Source of the DNA: Phreatobacter sp.
GTDB lineage: Bacteria; Pseudomonadota; Alphaproteobacteria; Rhizobiales; Phreatobacteraceae
Direction of reading: 5' to 3'
Length of the DNA: 64,000 nucleotides
NCBI RefSeq assembly: GCF_030691135.1
Contig: NZ_JAUYFA010000085.1
Coordinates: 1-64,000, forward strand
Below the pieces are notes generated by a model. It was not told the origin of the DNA, did no database searches, and was given only the letters and a program-made list of their open reading frames with translations. Shown here piece by piece: positions 44,768 to 54,122 of this stretch (its first letter is position 1; the number at the start of each line of letters is the position of its first letter). Made by a program: the position numbers and the translations under genes.

Positions 44768-44796
44768 AATGCAGTATAATCGTGCCGCACTGCATT
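44768..44796. promoter_or_regulatory. Inverted repeat with internal TATAAT between glycosyltransferase and ppdK
   Basis: AATGCAGT (44768-44775) and ACTGCATT (44789-44796) are perfect 8-bp arms 13 nt apart. TATAAT (44775-44780) begins at the end of the first arm. It lies 10 nt from the glycosyltransferase start and 158 nt before ppdK, so it could be an operator for either. No clear -35 box accompanies the TATAAT. Confidence 0.4.
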
Positions 44797-44954
44797 CATC
44801 CAGCCTTCATCGCAGCGTCATGAAAGCGCCCTGCGGACCGGGAGAATGGGGCCGCGGTTGAAATGAAACCGCGAAAGCGCCTAAAGAAACGCGCCGCAGC
44901 AATCGGCTCCCCTCCGGTGTCGGTGCAGCGCATGACAAGTCCGGGAATTCGACC

Positions 44955-47633
44955 ATGACGCAATGGGTCTTCACCTTCGGCGACGGCAAGGCCGAGGGAC
45001 AGTCGAGCATGCGCGACCTGCTGGGTGGCAAGGGCGCCAATCTCGCGGAAATGTCCAATATGGGCCTGCCCGTGCCCCCCGGCTTCACGATCACCACGGA
45101 AGCCTGCATCTGGTACTACGCCAACGGTCGCTCCTATCCGGCGGAACTGAAGGCGCAGGTAGAGACCGGCCTCGCCCAGATCGGCACGCTCACCGGCAAG
45201 GTGTTCGGCGATGCCGCCAACCCGCTCCTCGTCTCCGTGCGGTCGGGGGCCCGCGCCTCCATGCCGGGCATGATGGACACGATCCTCAACCTCGGCCTCA
45301 ACGACGTGACCGTTGCCGCCCTCGGCCAGGGCTCGGGCGACGAGCGCTTCGCCTATGACAGCTACCGCCGCTTCATCCAGATGTATTCCAATGTCGTCCT
45401 CGACGTCGACCACCACAATTTCGAGGACATCCTGGAGATCTACAAGGAGCGCAAGGGCCTGACCCTCGACACCGACCTCTCGGCCGCGGACTGGAAGCAC
45501 CTCGTGGGTGAATACAAGCGGCGCGTCGAGGAGGAGACCGGCAGCCCCTTCCCGCAGGACCCCCGCGAACAGCTCTGGGGCGCCATGGGCGCCGTCTTCT
45601 CGTCCTGGATGAACCAGCGCGCCATCACCTATCGCCGCCTCCATGCCATCCCTGAGAGCTGGGGCACGGCGGTGAACGTCCAGGCCATGGTCTTCGGCAA
45701 TATGGGCGAAACCTCCGCCACCGGCGTCGCCTTCACCCGCAACCCCTCCACCGGTGCCAAGGAGCTCTACGGCGAGTTCCTCATCAATGCCCAGGGCGAG
45801 GACGTCGTCGCCGGTATCCGCACGCCGCAGAACATCACCGAGATCGCCCGCATCAATGCCGGCTCCGACAAGCCGTCCATGGAGACAGCCCTGCCGGAAG
45901 TCTACCAGCAGTTCATCGCGGTGGCGGCGACGCTGGAAAAGCACTACCGCGACATGCAGGACCTCGAATTCACCGTCGAGCGCGGCAAGCTCTGGATGCT
46001 GCAGACCCGCAACGGCAAGCGCACCGCCAAGGCGAGCCTCAGGATCGCCGTTGAACTGGCGAACGAGGGCCTGCTGACGCGCGAGGAGGCGGTCTCGCGG
46101 GTCGAGCCCAGTTCCCTCGACCAGCTGCTGCACCCGACCATCGACCCGAAGGCCGAGCGTCGCGTGCTCGCCACCGGCCTGCCGGCCTCGCCCGGCGCCG
46201 CCCAGGGCGAGATCGTCTTCAATTCCGATGAGGCCGAGGCGATGAAGGCCGGCGGCCACAAGGTGATCCTCGTGCGCGTCGAGACGAGCCCCGAGGACAT
46301 CCACGGCATGCATGCCGCCGAGGGCATCCTGACGACGCGCGGCGGCATGACAAGCCACGCGGCGGTGGTCGCCCGCGGCATGGGCAAGCCCTGCGTCTCC
46401 GGCGCCGGTACGCTGCGCGTCGACTATCAGGCGCAGACCATGTCGATTGCCGGCAAGGTGCTGCGCAAGGGCGACGTCATCACCATCGACGGATCGACCG
46501 GGCAGGTGCTGCTCGGCGAGGTGCCCATGCTCCAGCCCGAGCTCTCCGGCGAATTCAGCACCCTCATGGGCTGGGCCGACGGGTTCCGCCGCCTCAAGGT
46601 GCGCACCAATGCCGAGACCCCGGCCGACGCCCGCGCCGCGGTGGAATTCGGCGCCGAGGGCATCGGCCTCTGCCGCACGGAGCACATGTTCTTCGACGAG
46701 GAGCGGATCGTCGCCATGCGCGAGATGATCCTCGCCAACGATGAGGATGGCCGCCGCGCCGCGCTCGCCAAGCTCCTGCCGATGCAGCGCTCCGACTTCG
46801 TCGAGCTGTTCGAGATCATGGCCGGCCTGCCCGTCACTATCCGCCTGCTCGATCCGCCGTTGCACGAGTTCCTGCCCCATACCGATGCCGAGATCGCCGA
46901 GGTCGCTGCCGCCATGGGCGCCGATCCGAAGAAGCTGAAGGCCCGCGCCGAGGAACTGCACGAGGTCAACCCGATGCTCGGCTTCCGCGGCTGCCGTCTT
47001 GCCGTCGCCTATCCCGAGATCGCCGAGATGCAGGCGCGCGCCATCTTCGAGGCCGCGGTTATCGCCGGACGGAAGAGCGGCAAGCCCGTGGTTCCCGAGG
47101 TCATGGTTCCGCTGGTCTCCATCAAGGCCGAACTCGACCTCGTCAAGGCGCGCATCGTCGCCATGGCCGAGGCCGTCATGAAGGAGACCGGCGCCAGCCT
47201 CGACTATATCGTCGGGACCATGATCGAACTGCCGCGCGCCGCCCTGCAGGCCGGCAAGATCGCCGAAAGCGCGGAGTTCTTCTCCTTCGGCACCAACGAC
47301 CTCACGCAGACGACCTACGGAATTTCCCGCGACGACGCGGCGAGCTTCCTCAACCCCTATATCAACAAGGGGATCATCTCGATCGATCCCTTCGTCTCCC
47401 TCGACCAGGAGGGCGTCGGCGAACTCGTCCAGATCGCCGCCGACCGCGGCCGCAAGACCCGCCCTGACATCAAGCTCGGCATCTGCGGCGAGCACGGCGG
47501 TGACCCGCCCTCCATCCATTTCTGCGAGCGGGTCGGCCTCGACTATGTCTCCTGCTCGCCCTTCCGCGTGCCGATCGCCCGCCTCGCGGCGGCGCAGGCG
47601 GCCCTCGGCAAGGCGGCGGCGGGGCAGGCCTGA
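44955..47633 (+). CDS. ppdK: Pyruvate, phosphate dikinase
   Basis: An 892-residue enzyme interconverting pyruvate + ATP + phosphate and phosphoenolpyruvate + AMP + diphosphate. The N-terminal ATP-grasp begins WVFTFGDGKAEGQSSMRDLL and LGGKGANLAEMSNMGLPVPP. The central phospho-histidine domain has RGGMTSHAAVVARGMGKPC, and the C-terminal PEP/pyruvate barrel ends with CGEHGGDPPSIHF and YVSCSPFRVPIARLAAAQA. It gives a route to PEP for gluconeogenesis on organic acids or acetyl-CoA-derived carbon. Monocistronic, with a 196-nt upstream region. Confidence 0.97.
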   Translation: MTQWVFTFGDGKAEGQSSMRDLLGGKGANLAEMSNMGLPVPPGFTITTEACIWYYANGRSYPAELKAQVETGLAQIGTLTGKVFGDAANPLLVSVRSGARASMPGMMDTILNLGLNDVTVAALGQGSGDERFAYDSYRRFIQMYSNVVLDVDHHNFEDILEIYKERKGLTLDTDLSAADWKHLVGEYKRRVEEETGSPFPQDPREQLWGAMGAVFSSWMNQRAITYRRLHAIPESWGTAVNVQAMVFGNMGETSATGVAFTRNPSTGAKELYGEFLINAQGEDVVAGIRTPQNITEIARINAGSDKPSMETALPEVYQQFIAVAATLEKHYRDMQDLEFTVERGKLWMLQTRNGKRTAKASLRIAVELANEGLLTREEAVSRVEPSSLDQLLHPTIDPKAERRVLATGLPASPGAAQGEIVFNSDEAEAMKAGGHKVILVRVETSPEDIHGMHAAEGILTTRGGMTSHAAVVARGMGKPCVSGAGTLRVDYQAQTMSIAGKVLRKGDVITIDGSTGQVLLGEVPMLQPELSGEFSTLMGWADGFRRLKVRTNAETPADARAAVEFGAEGIGLCRTEHMFFDEERIVAMREMILANDEDGRRAALAKLLPMQRSDFVELFEIMAGLPVTIRLLDPPLHEFLPHTDAEIAEVAAAMGADPKKLKARAEELHEVNPMLGFRGCRLAVAYPEIAEMQARAIFEAAVIAGRKSGKPVVPEVMVPLVSIKAELDLVKARIVAMAEAVMKETGASLDYIVGTMIELPRAALQAGKIAESAEFFSFGTNDLTQTTYGISRDDAASFLNPYINKGIISIDPFVSLDQEGVGELVQIAADRGRKTRPDIKLGICGEHGGDPPSIHFCERVGLDYVSCSPFRVPIARLAAAQAALGKAAAGQA

Positions 47634-47719
47634 GGCGGCCCGTCACCTTCGTCGCGGTTGGCGGGACGCAGCCCTTGTGCGAGGCTGCGCCATCCCTGCC
47701 GATGCCTCGCCGAGACCCG

Positions 47720-48007
47720 ATGACCGATGCAACCCGCCCTAACCTGCCGCTGCCCGGCATTGTCTTCGTCGCAGTCATGCTGGTCACGGGCGTCGTTCTG
47801 GCCCTGGTCTTCAAGGCCCATCCCGCCCTGATCGAGGCCATCCCCGGCCTGATGTGGCTGCTCGGTGTGGCGCTGGTCTTCGATATCGGCGTCAATGTCC
47901 TCGCCATGCAGGGCCGGGTCGAAGGCGCACTGCCGATGACGTGGCGGGCGGGCGGGTTCATCGCCGGCGGCCTCGTCCATGTCGCCACGACGGCTCTCCT
48001 GGGGTGA
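47720..48007 (+). CDS. Small membrane protein upstream of meaB
   Basis: A 95-residue protein with three hydrophobic segments (GIVFVAVMLVTGVVLALVF, AIPGLMWLLGVALVFDIGVN, GGFIAGGLVHVATTALLG). I do not recognise a family. It overlaps the MeaB gene by 4 nt if MeaB starts at its GTG, so co-translation is plausible. An alternative start at 47702 adds six residues; neither has a strong ribosome binding site. Confidence 0.6.
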   Translation: MTDATRPNLPLPGIVFVAVMLVTGVVLALVFKAHPALIEAIPGLMWLLGVALVFDIGVNVLAMQGRVEGALPMTWRAGGFIAGGLVHVATTALLG

Positions 48008-48942
48008 GTGCGATGGTTCCCGCCTCGGTCGAGGCCATGCGGGCCGGCGGCAAACGCGCGCTGGCCGCGGCCCTCGCGGCCATCGAGACGGCCGCCGGCA
48101 CGGTCGAACTCGCGCGCTTCCTCGACGAAGCCTGCCGGGCGGCGCGCGGTGCGACCCTCGGCCTCACCGGCCCGCCCGGCGTCGGCAAGTCGACGCTGAC
48201 CAACGCCCTCGTGGCGGCGTGGCGCCGGGCCGGTGACACCGTCGGCGTTATCGCCGTCGATCCCTCCTCGCGCCGCACCGGCGGGGCTCTCCTCGGCGAC
48301 CGCGCCCGCATCTCCACCGACCCGTCGGACCGTGGCGTCTTCGTTCGCTCCATGGCGGCGCGCGACCGGCTCGGCGGCCTGTCCGACCAGACTGTGGCGG
48401 CAATGGTCGTCATGCGCGCCGTCTTCGACCGGGTTCTGGTCGAGAGCGTCGGCATTGGTCAGTCGGAGGCCGACGTCGCGATGGTGGCCGACACGGTCGT
48501 GCTCTGCATCCAGCCGGGCTCCGGCGACAGCCTGCAGTTCATGAAGGCCGGCGTCATGGAACTGCCCGACGTGATCGTCGTCACCAAGGCCGACATGGGC
48601 GCGCCCGCGCAGCGCGCCAAGGCCGATGTCGAGGGGGCCCTGACCCTTGCCGCCCGCGAGTCCGGTGGCTGGACCGCACCGGTGGTGCTGGCGTCCTCGG
48701 CGACGGGAGAGGGGCTGGGCGCCCTCGCCGAGGCGCTCGCCGCCCATCGCACCTGGCTGGACGCCGGCCGCCTGGCAGCCCGCCGCGCCGCCCAGGAACG
48801 GCTCTGGGTCGAGGAGGCGCTGCGCACGCGCTTCGGCACCGCCGGCCTCGCCCTCGCCGCCGGCCAGGATGCCCCTCCTGGCACCGGCGCCTTCGATCGC
48901 GAGCACATCCTCGCCGGCCGCCTGAAGGACCGCCTCGCCTGA
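48004..48942 (+). CDS. meaB: MeaB/ArgK-type G3E GTPase for methylmalonyl-CoA mutase
   Basis: A protein of 312 residues (309 if ATG 48013 is used). It is the GTPase chaperone that loads and protects the B12-dependent methylmalonyl-CoA mutase. Walker A GPPGVGKSTLTNAL, then AVDPSSRRTGGALLGDR, the switch MVVMRAVFDRVLVESVGIGQSE and base-recognition VVTKADMG. The GTG start overlaps the preceding stop; the ATG three codons later is the alternative. No mutase gene is in the window, so the partner is encoded elsewhere. Confidence 0.92.
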   Translation: MSAMVPASVEAMRAGGKRALAAALAAIETAAGTVELARFLDEACRAARGATLGLTGPPGVGKSTLTNALVAAWRRAGDTVGVIAVDPSSRRTGGALLGDRARISTDPSDRGVFVRSMAARDRLGGLSDQTVAAMVVMRAVFDRVLVESVGIGQSEADVAMVADTVVLCIQPGSGDSLQFMKAGVMELPDVIVVTKADMGAPAQRAKADVEGALTLAARESGGWTAPVVLASSATGEGLGALAEALAAHRTWLDAGRLAARRAAQERLWVEEALRTRFGTAGLALAAGQDAPPGTGAFDREHILAGRLKDRLA

Positions 48943-48998
48943 AACGGCGCGCCATTAACCCGCTCTCAACGTTACTTCGGCGATAAGGTTAGTGGTCG

Positions 48999-50543
48999 AT
49001 GACCGCGCTGTGCGGTTACGGCGTGTTCCGTTGGCGTGTGCTCGGTGGCACCGCCCTGTGGCGTTTGTTGCGTTGCGTGGAGTGCGTGCCTATGCGTGCG
49101 TTGCGTTGGGCTTCGTCGCCCTCGGTGAAGGCGGCCGTGCTGGTTCCGGGCATGGCGGCGTCCTTCCTCCTCCTCTCCTCCCAGCCCGTCGCCTATCAGG
49201 ATCTCGTCAGCCACATGGCGCTCCGCGCCGGCGTCGACCAGACCTGGCGCCGCCATGTCGCGAGCCTCGTGCGTCCCTCGACGACGGTCGCGGGCTTCGT
49301 CTTCAGCCGCCCCATCCTCCGGGAACCCGAAGCGCCGCACCTCGTCATGGCGAGCCTGTCCATGGCGCCGACAGACGACCTGCGACGTGCCGGGCCGCGT
49401 CCTGGGCCTGCGCTCGGCGCCGGCATGGACCGTGCCGTCATCTATCCCTTGCCCAACCGCGAGGCGAAGGGTGACCTTTTGCTCGAGCGCCCGAAGCTGC
49501 GGCTGAGCATCGGATCGCTGGAGAACGATCCCTCCATGCTCGCCCCGCCGGCCGACCTTTCGGAGACCGCCCGCTTCATGCCCGCCGCCCCGGGCGAGGG
49601 CGCCGACACCGAACATTCGCCGCTCGCCATCGGCGGCCTGCAACTGGCTGCGGTTGCGCCCTCCATCATCCTCGATGACCGCGCACCGGCCGCGCGGTTC
49701 GGACTGGTCGTGCCGCCCTTGGAACTGGTCGAGGAGGAGGCTCTCGAGGGCCGCCGGTTCGCCGCCACCCTCGACGAGGACAAGGCCGGCATCGCCATCG
49801 GCGGCGAGGGGCCGATTGCCCGTGCCGGCGCCGGTTTCGGTGCTCCCTCCATGCCGCTCGAGAGCGCGCCCTTCCGCGTCACCGCGACCCACGAGGCAGT
49901 GGCCGGCTTCGATCCCGTCCTCGGCCCCTTCGCCACCGACAGCCGCGGCGACCGTCCGGATTCGCTGCTCGCCCGCCTGCTGGCCCGGCCCGTCGCGCCG
50001 AGCCTCCAGGCCCCCGTCGAGGACCGCGTCCCGACGCGCGGCGGCACCGTTACCCATCCCGCCCTCGCCCTCGCGCTGACCGGCCCTGCCCATGCCCGCG
50101 CCGAGCGCTGCCTGGCGGAAGCCATCTACTGGGAAGCGCGCAGCGAGCCCGAGCGCGGGCAGATGGCCGTCGCCCAGGTGGTCCTGAACCGCTCGGTCTC
50201 CGGCTTCTATCCCCGCGACGTCTGCGGTGTCGTCTACCAGAACGCCCACCGCTATCTCGCCTGCCAGTTCACCTTCGCCTGCGAGGGCCGCAGCAGCCTG
50301 GTGCCGACCGAGGCGGTGCCCTGGACCCGCGCCACCACGATCGCCAGGGACATGATGGCGGGCCGGATCTGGCTGCCGGAAGTCGGCCACGCCACGCACT
50401 ACCACGCCACCTATGTGCGGCCCTGGTGGGCGCGCTCGATGAACCGGCTGCAGCAGATCGGCATCCACGTCTTCTACCGGCCGCGCAACTGGGGATCGGG
50501 GCCGCAGGTGCAGCTGGTCCGGACGACACCCGGCGAAAGCTGA
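48999..50543 (+). CDS. SleB-like cell wall hydrolase
   Basis: A 514-residue envelope protein. Residues 1-60 include an anchor or signal helix ([15 protein letters not shown]), 60-365 are low-complexity and probably disordered, and 368-500 form the Hydrolase_2/SleB domain ([20 protein letters not shown] with catalytic Glu379, [28 protein letters not shown]). Such enzymes act as lytic transglycosylases on peptidoglycan. A start at 49092 (MRALRW) with a GGAG upstream is a credible alternative. The first 130 nt are strikingly G/T-rich with repeated GCGTTGCGT. Confidence 0.85.
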   Translation: MTALCGYGVFRWRVLGGTALWRLLRCVECVPMRALRWASSPSVKAAVLVPGMAASFLLLSSQPVAYQDLVSHMALRAGVDQTWRRHVASLVRPSTTVAGFVFSRPILREPEAPHLVMASLSMAPTDDLRRAGPRPGPALGAGMDRAVIYPLPNREAKGDLLLERPKLRLSIGSLENDPSMLAPPADLSETARFMPAAPGEGADTEHSPLAIGGLQLAAVAPSIILDDRAPAARFGLVVPPLELVEEEALEGRRFAATLDEDKAGIAIGGEGPIARAGAGFGAPSMPLESAPFRVTATHEAVAGFDPVLGPFATDSRGDRPDSLLARLLARPVAPSLQAPVEDRVPTRGGTVTHPALALALTGPAHARAERCLAEAIYWEARSEPERGQMAVAQVVLNRSVSGFYPRDVCGVVYQNAHRYLACQFTFACEGRSSLVPTEAVPWTRATTIARDMMAGRIWLPEVGHATHYHATYVRPWWARSMNRLQQIGIHVFYRPRNWGSGPQVQLVRTTPGES

Positions 50544-50692
50544 CCCGGCGTCGGGCCTGATCGGGCCGCCGCTGACACCCGGCGTCATCGGGTTATGGTA
50601 TGGGAGCCATCACGGCTTTTGGCTTCCGGATGCGACGCATCGAAACTAGAGTGCCGGACGTGTAGCTGCACGACGCAGGCCGGAGCTCCCTG

Positions 50693-51934
50693 ATGACCGC
50701 AACGACCTCGCCCGATCGTCCGGACACCTGGCGCACTCCTTTCGTCATCATCCTGTGCGGCTGCGTGATCGGCCTCCTGTCCTTCGGGCCGCGGTCCGTC
50801 GTCGGCATGTTCCTCATGCCGGTCTCCACCGAGAACGGCTGGACGCGCGACGTCCTCTCGCTGACCATCGCCATCCAGAACCTGATGTGGGGCGTCGGCC
50901 AGCCCTTCGCCGGCGCCATCGCCGACCGGTTCGGCACGCTCAAGGTCTTCTGGGCGGGCTCGATCATGTACGGGCTCGGCCTCGCCTGCATGGTGCTGCC
51001 GCTGCCGCCTCTGGCCATGCACGTCCTGTCGGGCACGCTCGTCGGCCTCGGCCTCGCCGGCGTCTCGTTCAATCTCGTTCTCGCCTGTTTCGCCAAGCTG
51101 CTTCCCGAGAGCCGCCGCGCCTCCGCCATGGGCATGGGCACCGCCGCCTCGTCCTTCGGCCAGTTCGTCTTCGCGCCGCTGACGCCCTTCCTGATGGATC
51201 TCGTCGGCTGGAAGGTGGCCCTGCTGATTTTTTCCTGCGTGCCGGTCCTGATCATCCCCCTGTCATTCGCGCTGGCGACCCGCCCGTCGTCGGGCGTCGG
51301 CCAGGGAACAGGCGCCGAGATGAGCATCGCGGCGACATTGAAGCAGGCCTTCGCCCATCCGAGCTACGTCTATCTCGTCATCGGCTTCTTCACCTGCGGC
51401 TTCCAGCTCGCCTTCATCACCACGCACTACCCGACCTATCTGAAGGACCTGAACATCGAGGCCTGGGTCGCGGGCGTCGCTCTGGCGCTGATCGGCCTGT
51501 TCAACATCGTCGGCTCGCTCGGTGCCGGCTGGCTGTCCTCGCGGATGTCGAAGCGCTGGCTGCTCGTCTGGATCTACTTCTCCCGCGGCGCGGCGGTGAT
51601 CCTGCTCCTCGTCTTCCCGCCCAGCACCGCCCTCGCCCTCGTCTTCGCCGCCCTGATGGGCCTGCTCTGGCTCTCCACCGTGCCGCCGACCTCCGGTCTC
51701 GTCGCGCTGATGTTCGGCACCCGTTACATGGCGATGCTCTACGGCTTCGTCTTCTTCTCCCACCAGGTCGGCGGCTTTCTCGGCGCCTGGCTCGGCGGCG
51801 TCATGTACGTGCGCACCGGCTCCTACGAGATCATGTGGTATCTCAGCATCCTGTTCTGCATCGGCTCTGGCCTGATCAACATTCCGATCAAGGAGCGCCC
51901 CGTGGTGCAGCCGGCGGTTGCGCCGGCGGAGTAA
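50693..51934 (+). CDS. MFS transporter
   Basis: A 413-residue major facilitator with 12 predicted helices. Motifs: loop 2-3 AIADRFGTLKVFW, and GAGWLSSRMSKRW in the second half; helix segments such as LLWLSTVPPTSGLVALMFG are typical of the monocarboxylate/oxalate-formate-like branch. It differs clearly from the other MFS protein at 41025-42263. Substrate unknown. Monocistronic, converging on mepA with 29 nt between. Confidence 0.88.
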   Translation: MTATTSPDRPDTWRTPFVIILCGCVIGLLSFGPRSVVGMFLMPVSTENGWTRDVLSLTIAIQNLMWGVGQPFAGAIADRFGTLKVFWAGSIMYGLGLACMVLPLPPLAMHVLSGTLVGLGLAGVSFNLVLACFAKLLPESRRASAMGMGTAASSFGQFVFAPLTPFLMDLVGWKVALLIFSCVPVLIIPLSFALATRPSSGVGQGTGAEMSIAATLKQAFAHPSYVYLVIGFFTCGFQLAFITTHYPTYLKDLNIEAWVAGVALALIGLFNIVGSLGAGWLSSRMSKRWLLVWIYFSRGAAVILLLVFPPSTALALVFAALMGLLWLSTVPPTSGLVALMFGTRYMAMLYGFVFFSHQVGGFLGAWLGGVMYVRTGSYEIMWYLSILFCIGSGLINIPIKERPVVQPAVAPAE

Positions 51935-51963
51935 GGCCCTGCCCAGCCCGACCGCTCCGGGTT

Positions 51964-52914
51964 CTACCGCGCCACCAGCACCTCGCGGCAGGCATCGGGC
52001 AATCCGGCCATGGTCACCGGCGGCGGCGGGCGCCAGTCCGGGTTCGGCCGCGGGTTCAGCACCGCCTCGGTGAACCACCCGTCGAGTTCGGCGCCGCAGC
52101 CGTCCTGTGGCGGCGGCGGGTCCTGCGGGCGGCAGCCCGGACTTCCCGACGGGCAGCGGATGCGGATGTGCATGTGAAAATTGTGGCCCGGGACCGGCCT
52201 CACCCGCGACAGCCACGAGCGATCGGTTCCCGCCTCCCGGCAGAGCGCCTTCTTGATGGCGGCATTGACCAGCACCCGTTCCACCACCGGGTCCTGGGCG
52301 GCGGCCTTGATCACATTGAGATGGTCGGCCGTCCAGACCGACGGATCGATGTCGCGCCGGTCGGCGCGCACCATGTTCACGGCCGAGGTCGCCTCCCGCT
52401 CCTCGGCGGTCAGCCGCCGGCGCGGCATCGGCGTCAGCCAGATGTCGGCATCGAGGCCGATCTGGTGCGAGGCATGGCCGGTGAGCATCGGGCCGCCGCG
52501 GGGCTGCGAGATGTCACCGACGAGGATCCCCGGCCAGCGCGAGATCTGCGGCACCTTCCGGGCGAAGCGCTCCAGGAAGGTCATCATGTCCGGGTGACCC
52601 CACATCCGGTTGCGCGACAGGCGCATGACCTGCCAGGTCTCGCCGTTGACGGGCAGCGCCACAGCGCCGGCGACGCAGCCGCGGGAGTAGAAGCCCAGGG
52701 CGCGCGCCTGCATCGGCGCACCGGTCGTCGCGCGGCCGAACAGTTCCTTCGCCGGCAGGTTCGGGTCGTTCGGATTGGCCAGCGGCGGCAGCGGACGTGG
52801 ATTGACCGTGCCGGGCGTCTGGGCCGCGGCCGGCGTGGCGAGGCCTCCCGCGACTGCGGCGAAGGCCGTGAGGAAGGCCGCGCCGAAGGCGGCGGTGCGG
52901 AGGGGGCGGATCAT
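51964..52914 (-). CDS. mepA: Penicillin-insensitive murein endopeptidase
   Basis: A 316-residue periplasmic M74 metallo-endopeptidase that cleaves peptidoglycan cross-links. Signal peptide about 1-31 (ending ATPAAAQ). Zinc-site motifs: GHASHQIGLDADIWL and HNFHMHIRIRCP. Further family sequence: KELFGRATTGAPMQA, WGHPDMMTFLERFA and PRPNPDW. Start 52914 is the natural signal-peptide start. It is divergent from an L,D-transpeptidase gene. Confidence 0.94.
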   Translation of the reverse strand: MIRPLRTAAFGAAFLTAFAAVAGGLATPAAAQTPGTVNPRPLPPLANPNDPNLPAKELFGRATTGAPMQARALGFYSRGCVAGAVALPVNGETWQVMRLSRNRMWGHPDMMTFLERFARKVPQISRWPGILVGDISQPRGGPMLTGHASHQIGLDADIWLTPMPRRRLTAEEREATSAVNMVRADRRDIDPSVWTADHLNVIKAAAQDPVVERVLVNAAIKKALCREAGTDRSWLSRVRPVPGHNFHMHIRIRCPSGSPGCRPQDPPPPQDGCGAELDGWFTEAVLNPRPNPDWRPPPPVTMAGLPDACREVLVAR

Positions 52915-52966
52915 GGTCGCGTCTCGTTCCCGGGAATCTCGATCGCTCACCCTAGTCAGGATTTCA

Positions 52967-52974
52967 TTAACCAT
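52967..52974 (+). promoter_or_regulatory. TTAACCAT motif between mepA and the L,D-transpeptidase gene
   Basis: One TTAACCAT half-site in the 244-nt divergent region, the same motif as upstream of cpaB. No second TTAA at the expected distance is seen, so this is weak. The rest of the region holds no gene. Confidence 0.25.
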
Positions 52975-53158
52975 TCCTGTCCGCCGCGGCGGTGCAGTGC
53001 CGCAGATCAGCGGCCTCTCCGAGAGGAAGCGCGGCAACCGGCGCGCCTGATCTTAAGGTTTATGCCGTTGCGGCCTTTACACGGCACGGCATTTTGGGAA
53101 TCACTGGTGGACGGCCCGCAAGGGAAGCTCTGTTCGTATCGCGTCGGAGGGGAAGTCC

Positions 53159-53839
53159 ATGCGTGCATTCCGTAGCGTGGCCGCTTTTCTCATCGGCCTC
53201 TTTCTCTGGACGTTCGAGGCCTCTGCCGCGATTGTCGTCAGGGTCGACAAGACCAGCCAGACCATGCGCGTCATCGTCGACGGCGAACATCGCCATACCT
53301 GGGCTGTCTCGACAGGGCGCGCCGGCTACAACACGCCGAACGGTTCCTATCGGCCGCAGCGGCTGGAGCGGAGCTGGCACTCGCGCAAATACGGCATGGC
53401 GCCCATGCCCCATTCCATCTTTTTCCGCGGTGGCTATGCCATCCATGGAACGACCATGGTGAGCCGCCTCGGCCGCGTCGACAGCCACGGCTGTATCCGT
53501 CTCGCCCCCGGCAACGCCCGCACCCTGTTCGAGATGGTCGCCCGCCAGCGCGGCGCGACGCGCATCGTCATCGAGGGCACGTCCCCCCGGCAGACGCCGC
53601 CCGCCCTAGTTGCGAGCCGCGCCACGCGCCAGGCCGCAGCCGTGCCGCGCACCGCCCAGATGCGCCTCGCCCAGCCCGGCCGCCAGGTCGCCGCCGTGCC
53701 CGCCGGGACTCGGACCGCGCAAGGCGCGCCGCGGACCGCCGGCGCGCGCGTCGCGACCGCCGTGACGGTACCGAGGGCGGTGACGTCCGCGCCGCGCGGC
53801 GACAACCGCTATTTCGCCGAGTGGTTCCTGCGCCGATAG
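53159..53839 (+). CDS. L,D-transpeptidase
   Basis: A 226-residue YkuD-type enzyme. Signal peptide about 1-23 (FEASA). The catalytic domain (24-142) has IHGTTMVS (His96) and the active-site motif RVDSHGCIRL with Cys112. The C-terminal 80 residues are Ala/Arg/Thr-rich and basic, possibly for wall binding. It forms 3-3 cross-links or attaches proteins to peptidoglycan, activities abundant in Hyphomicrobiales. GGAGGG lies about 8-13 nt before the ATG. Confidence 0.92.
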   Translation: MRAFRSVAAFLIGLFLWTFEASAAIVVRVDKTSQTMRVIVDGEHRHTWAVSTGRAGYNTPNGSYRPQRLERSWHSRKYGMAPMPHSIFFRGGYAIHGTTMVSRLGRVDSHGCIRLAPGNARTLFEMVARQRGATRIVIEGTSPRQTPPALVASRATRQAAAVPRTAQMRLAQPGRQVAAVPAGTRTAQGAPRTAGARVATAVTVPRAVTSAPRGDNRYFAEWFLRR

Positions 53840-53987
53840 GTGCCGCAGGCGCCGGTTCCGGCCGAAGCAACGGACAGCGCCACACCGTTGCACCCACGGC
53901 GCAAGGCCGGCCCGTCACCGATCGCGGGAGGAAAGGTCTGTCGCGCCTTGCAATTCCCCACCGGCGCCTTTATGCAGCGCCTCTCGT

Positions 53988-54077
53988 GGACAGGTGGCCG
54001 AGTGGTTGAAGGCGCACGCCTGGAAAGTGTGTATACGGGGAACCGTATCGCGGGTTCGAATCCCGCCCTGTCCGCCA
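53988..54077 (+). tRNA. tRNA-Ser (anticodon GGA)
   Basis: A 90-nt gene with encoded CCA. The acceptor stem GGACAGG pairs with CCTGTCC, followed by the discriminator G and CCA (54075-54077). The D-arm is GGCCGAGTGGTTGAAGGC. The anticodon loop CTGGAAA has GGA at 54022-54024 in a 5-bp stem (CACGC/GTGTG, with one G-U pair). A long variable arm typical of serine tRNAs and the T-arm GCGGGTTCGAATCCCGC follow. It reads UCC and UCU codons. Confidence 0.97.
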
Positions 54078-54122
54078 GGCTTTTCATAGGAAACCCGGTT
54101 CGAAACTAGGGATCGATTGCGT

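Noticed and set aside
44796-47519. 907-codon minus-strand open frame opposite ppdK
   Set aside because: A shadow of the strongly biased ppdK codons; its composition is Gly/Asp/His/Leu-rich with no domain.
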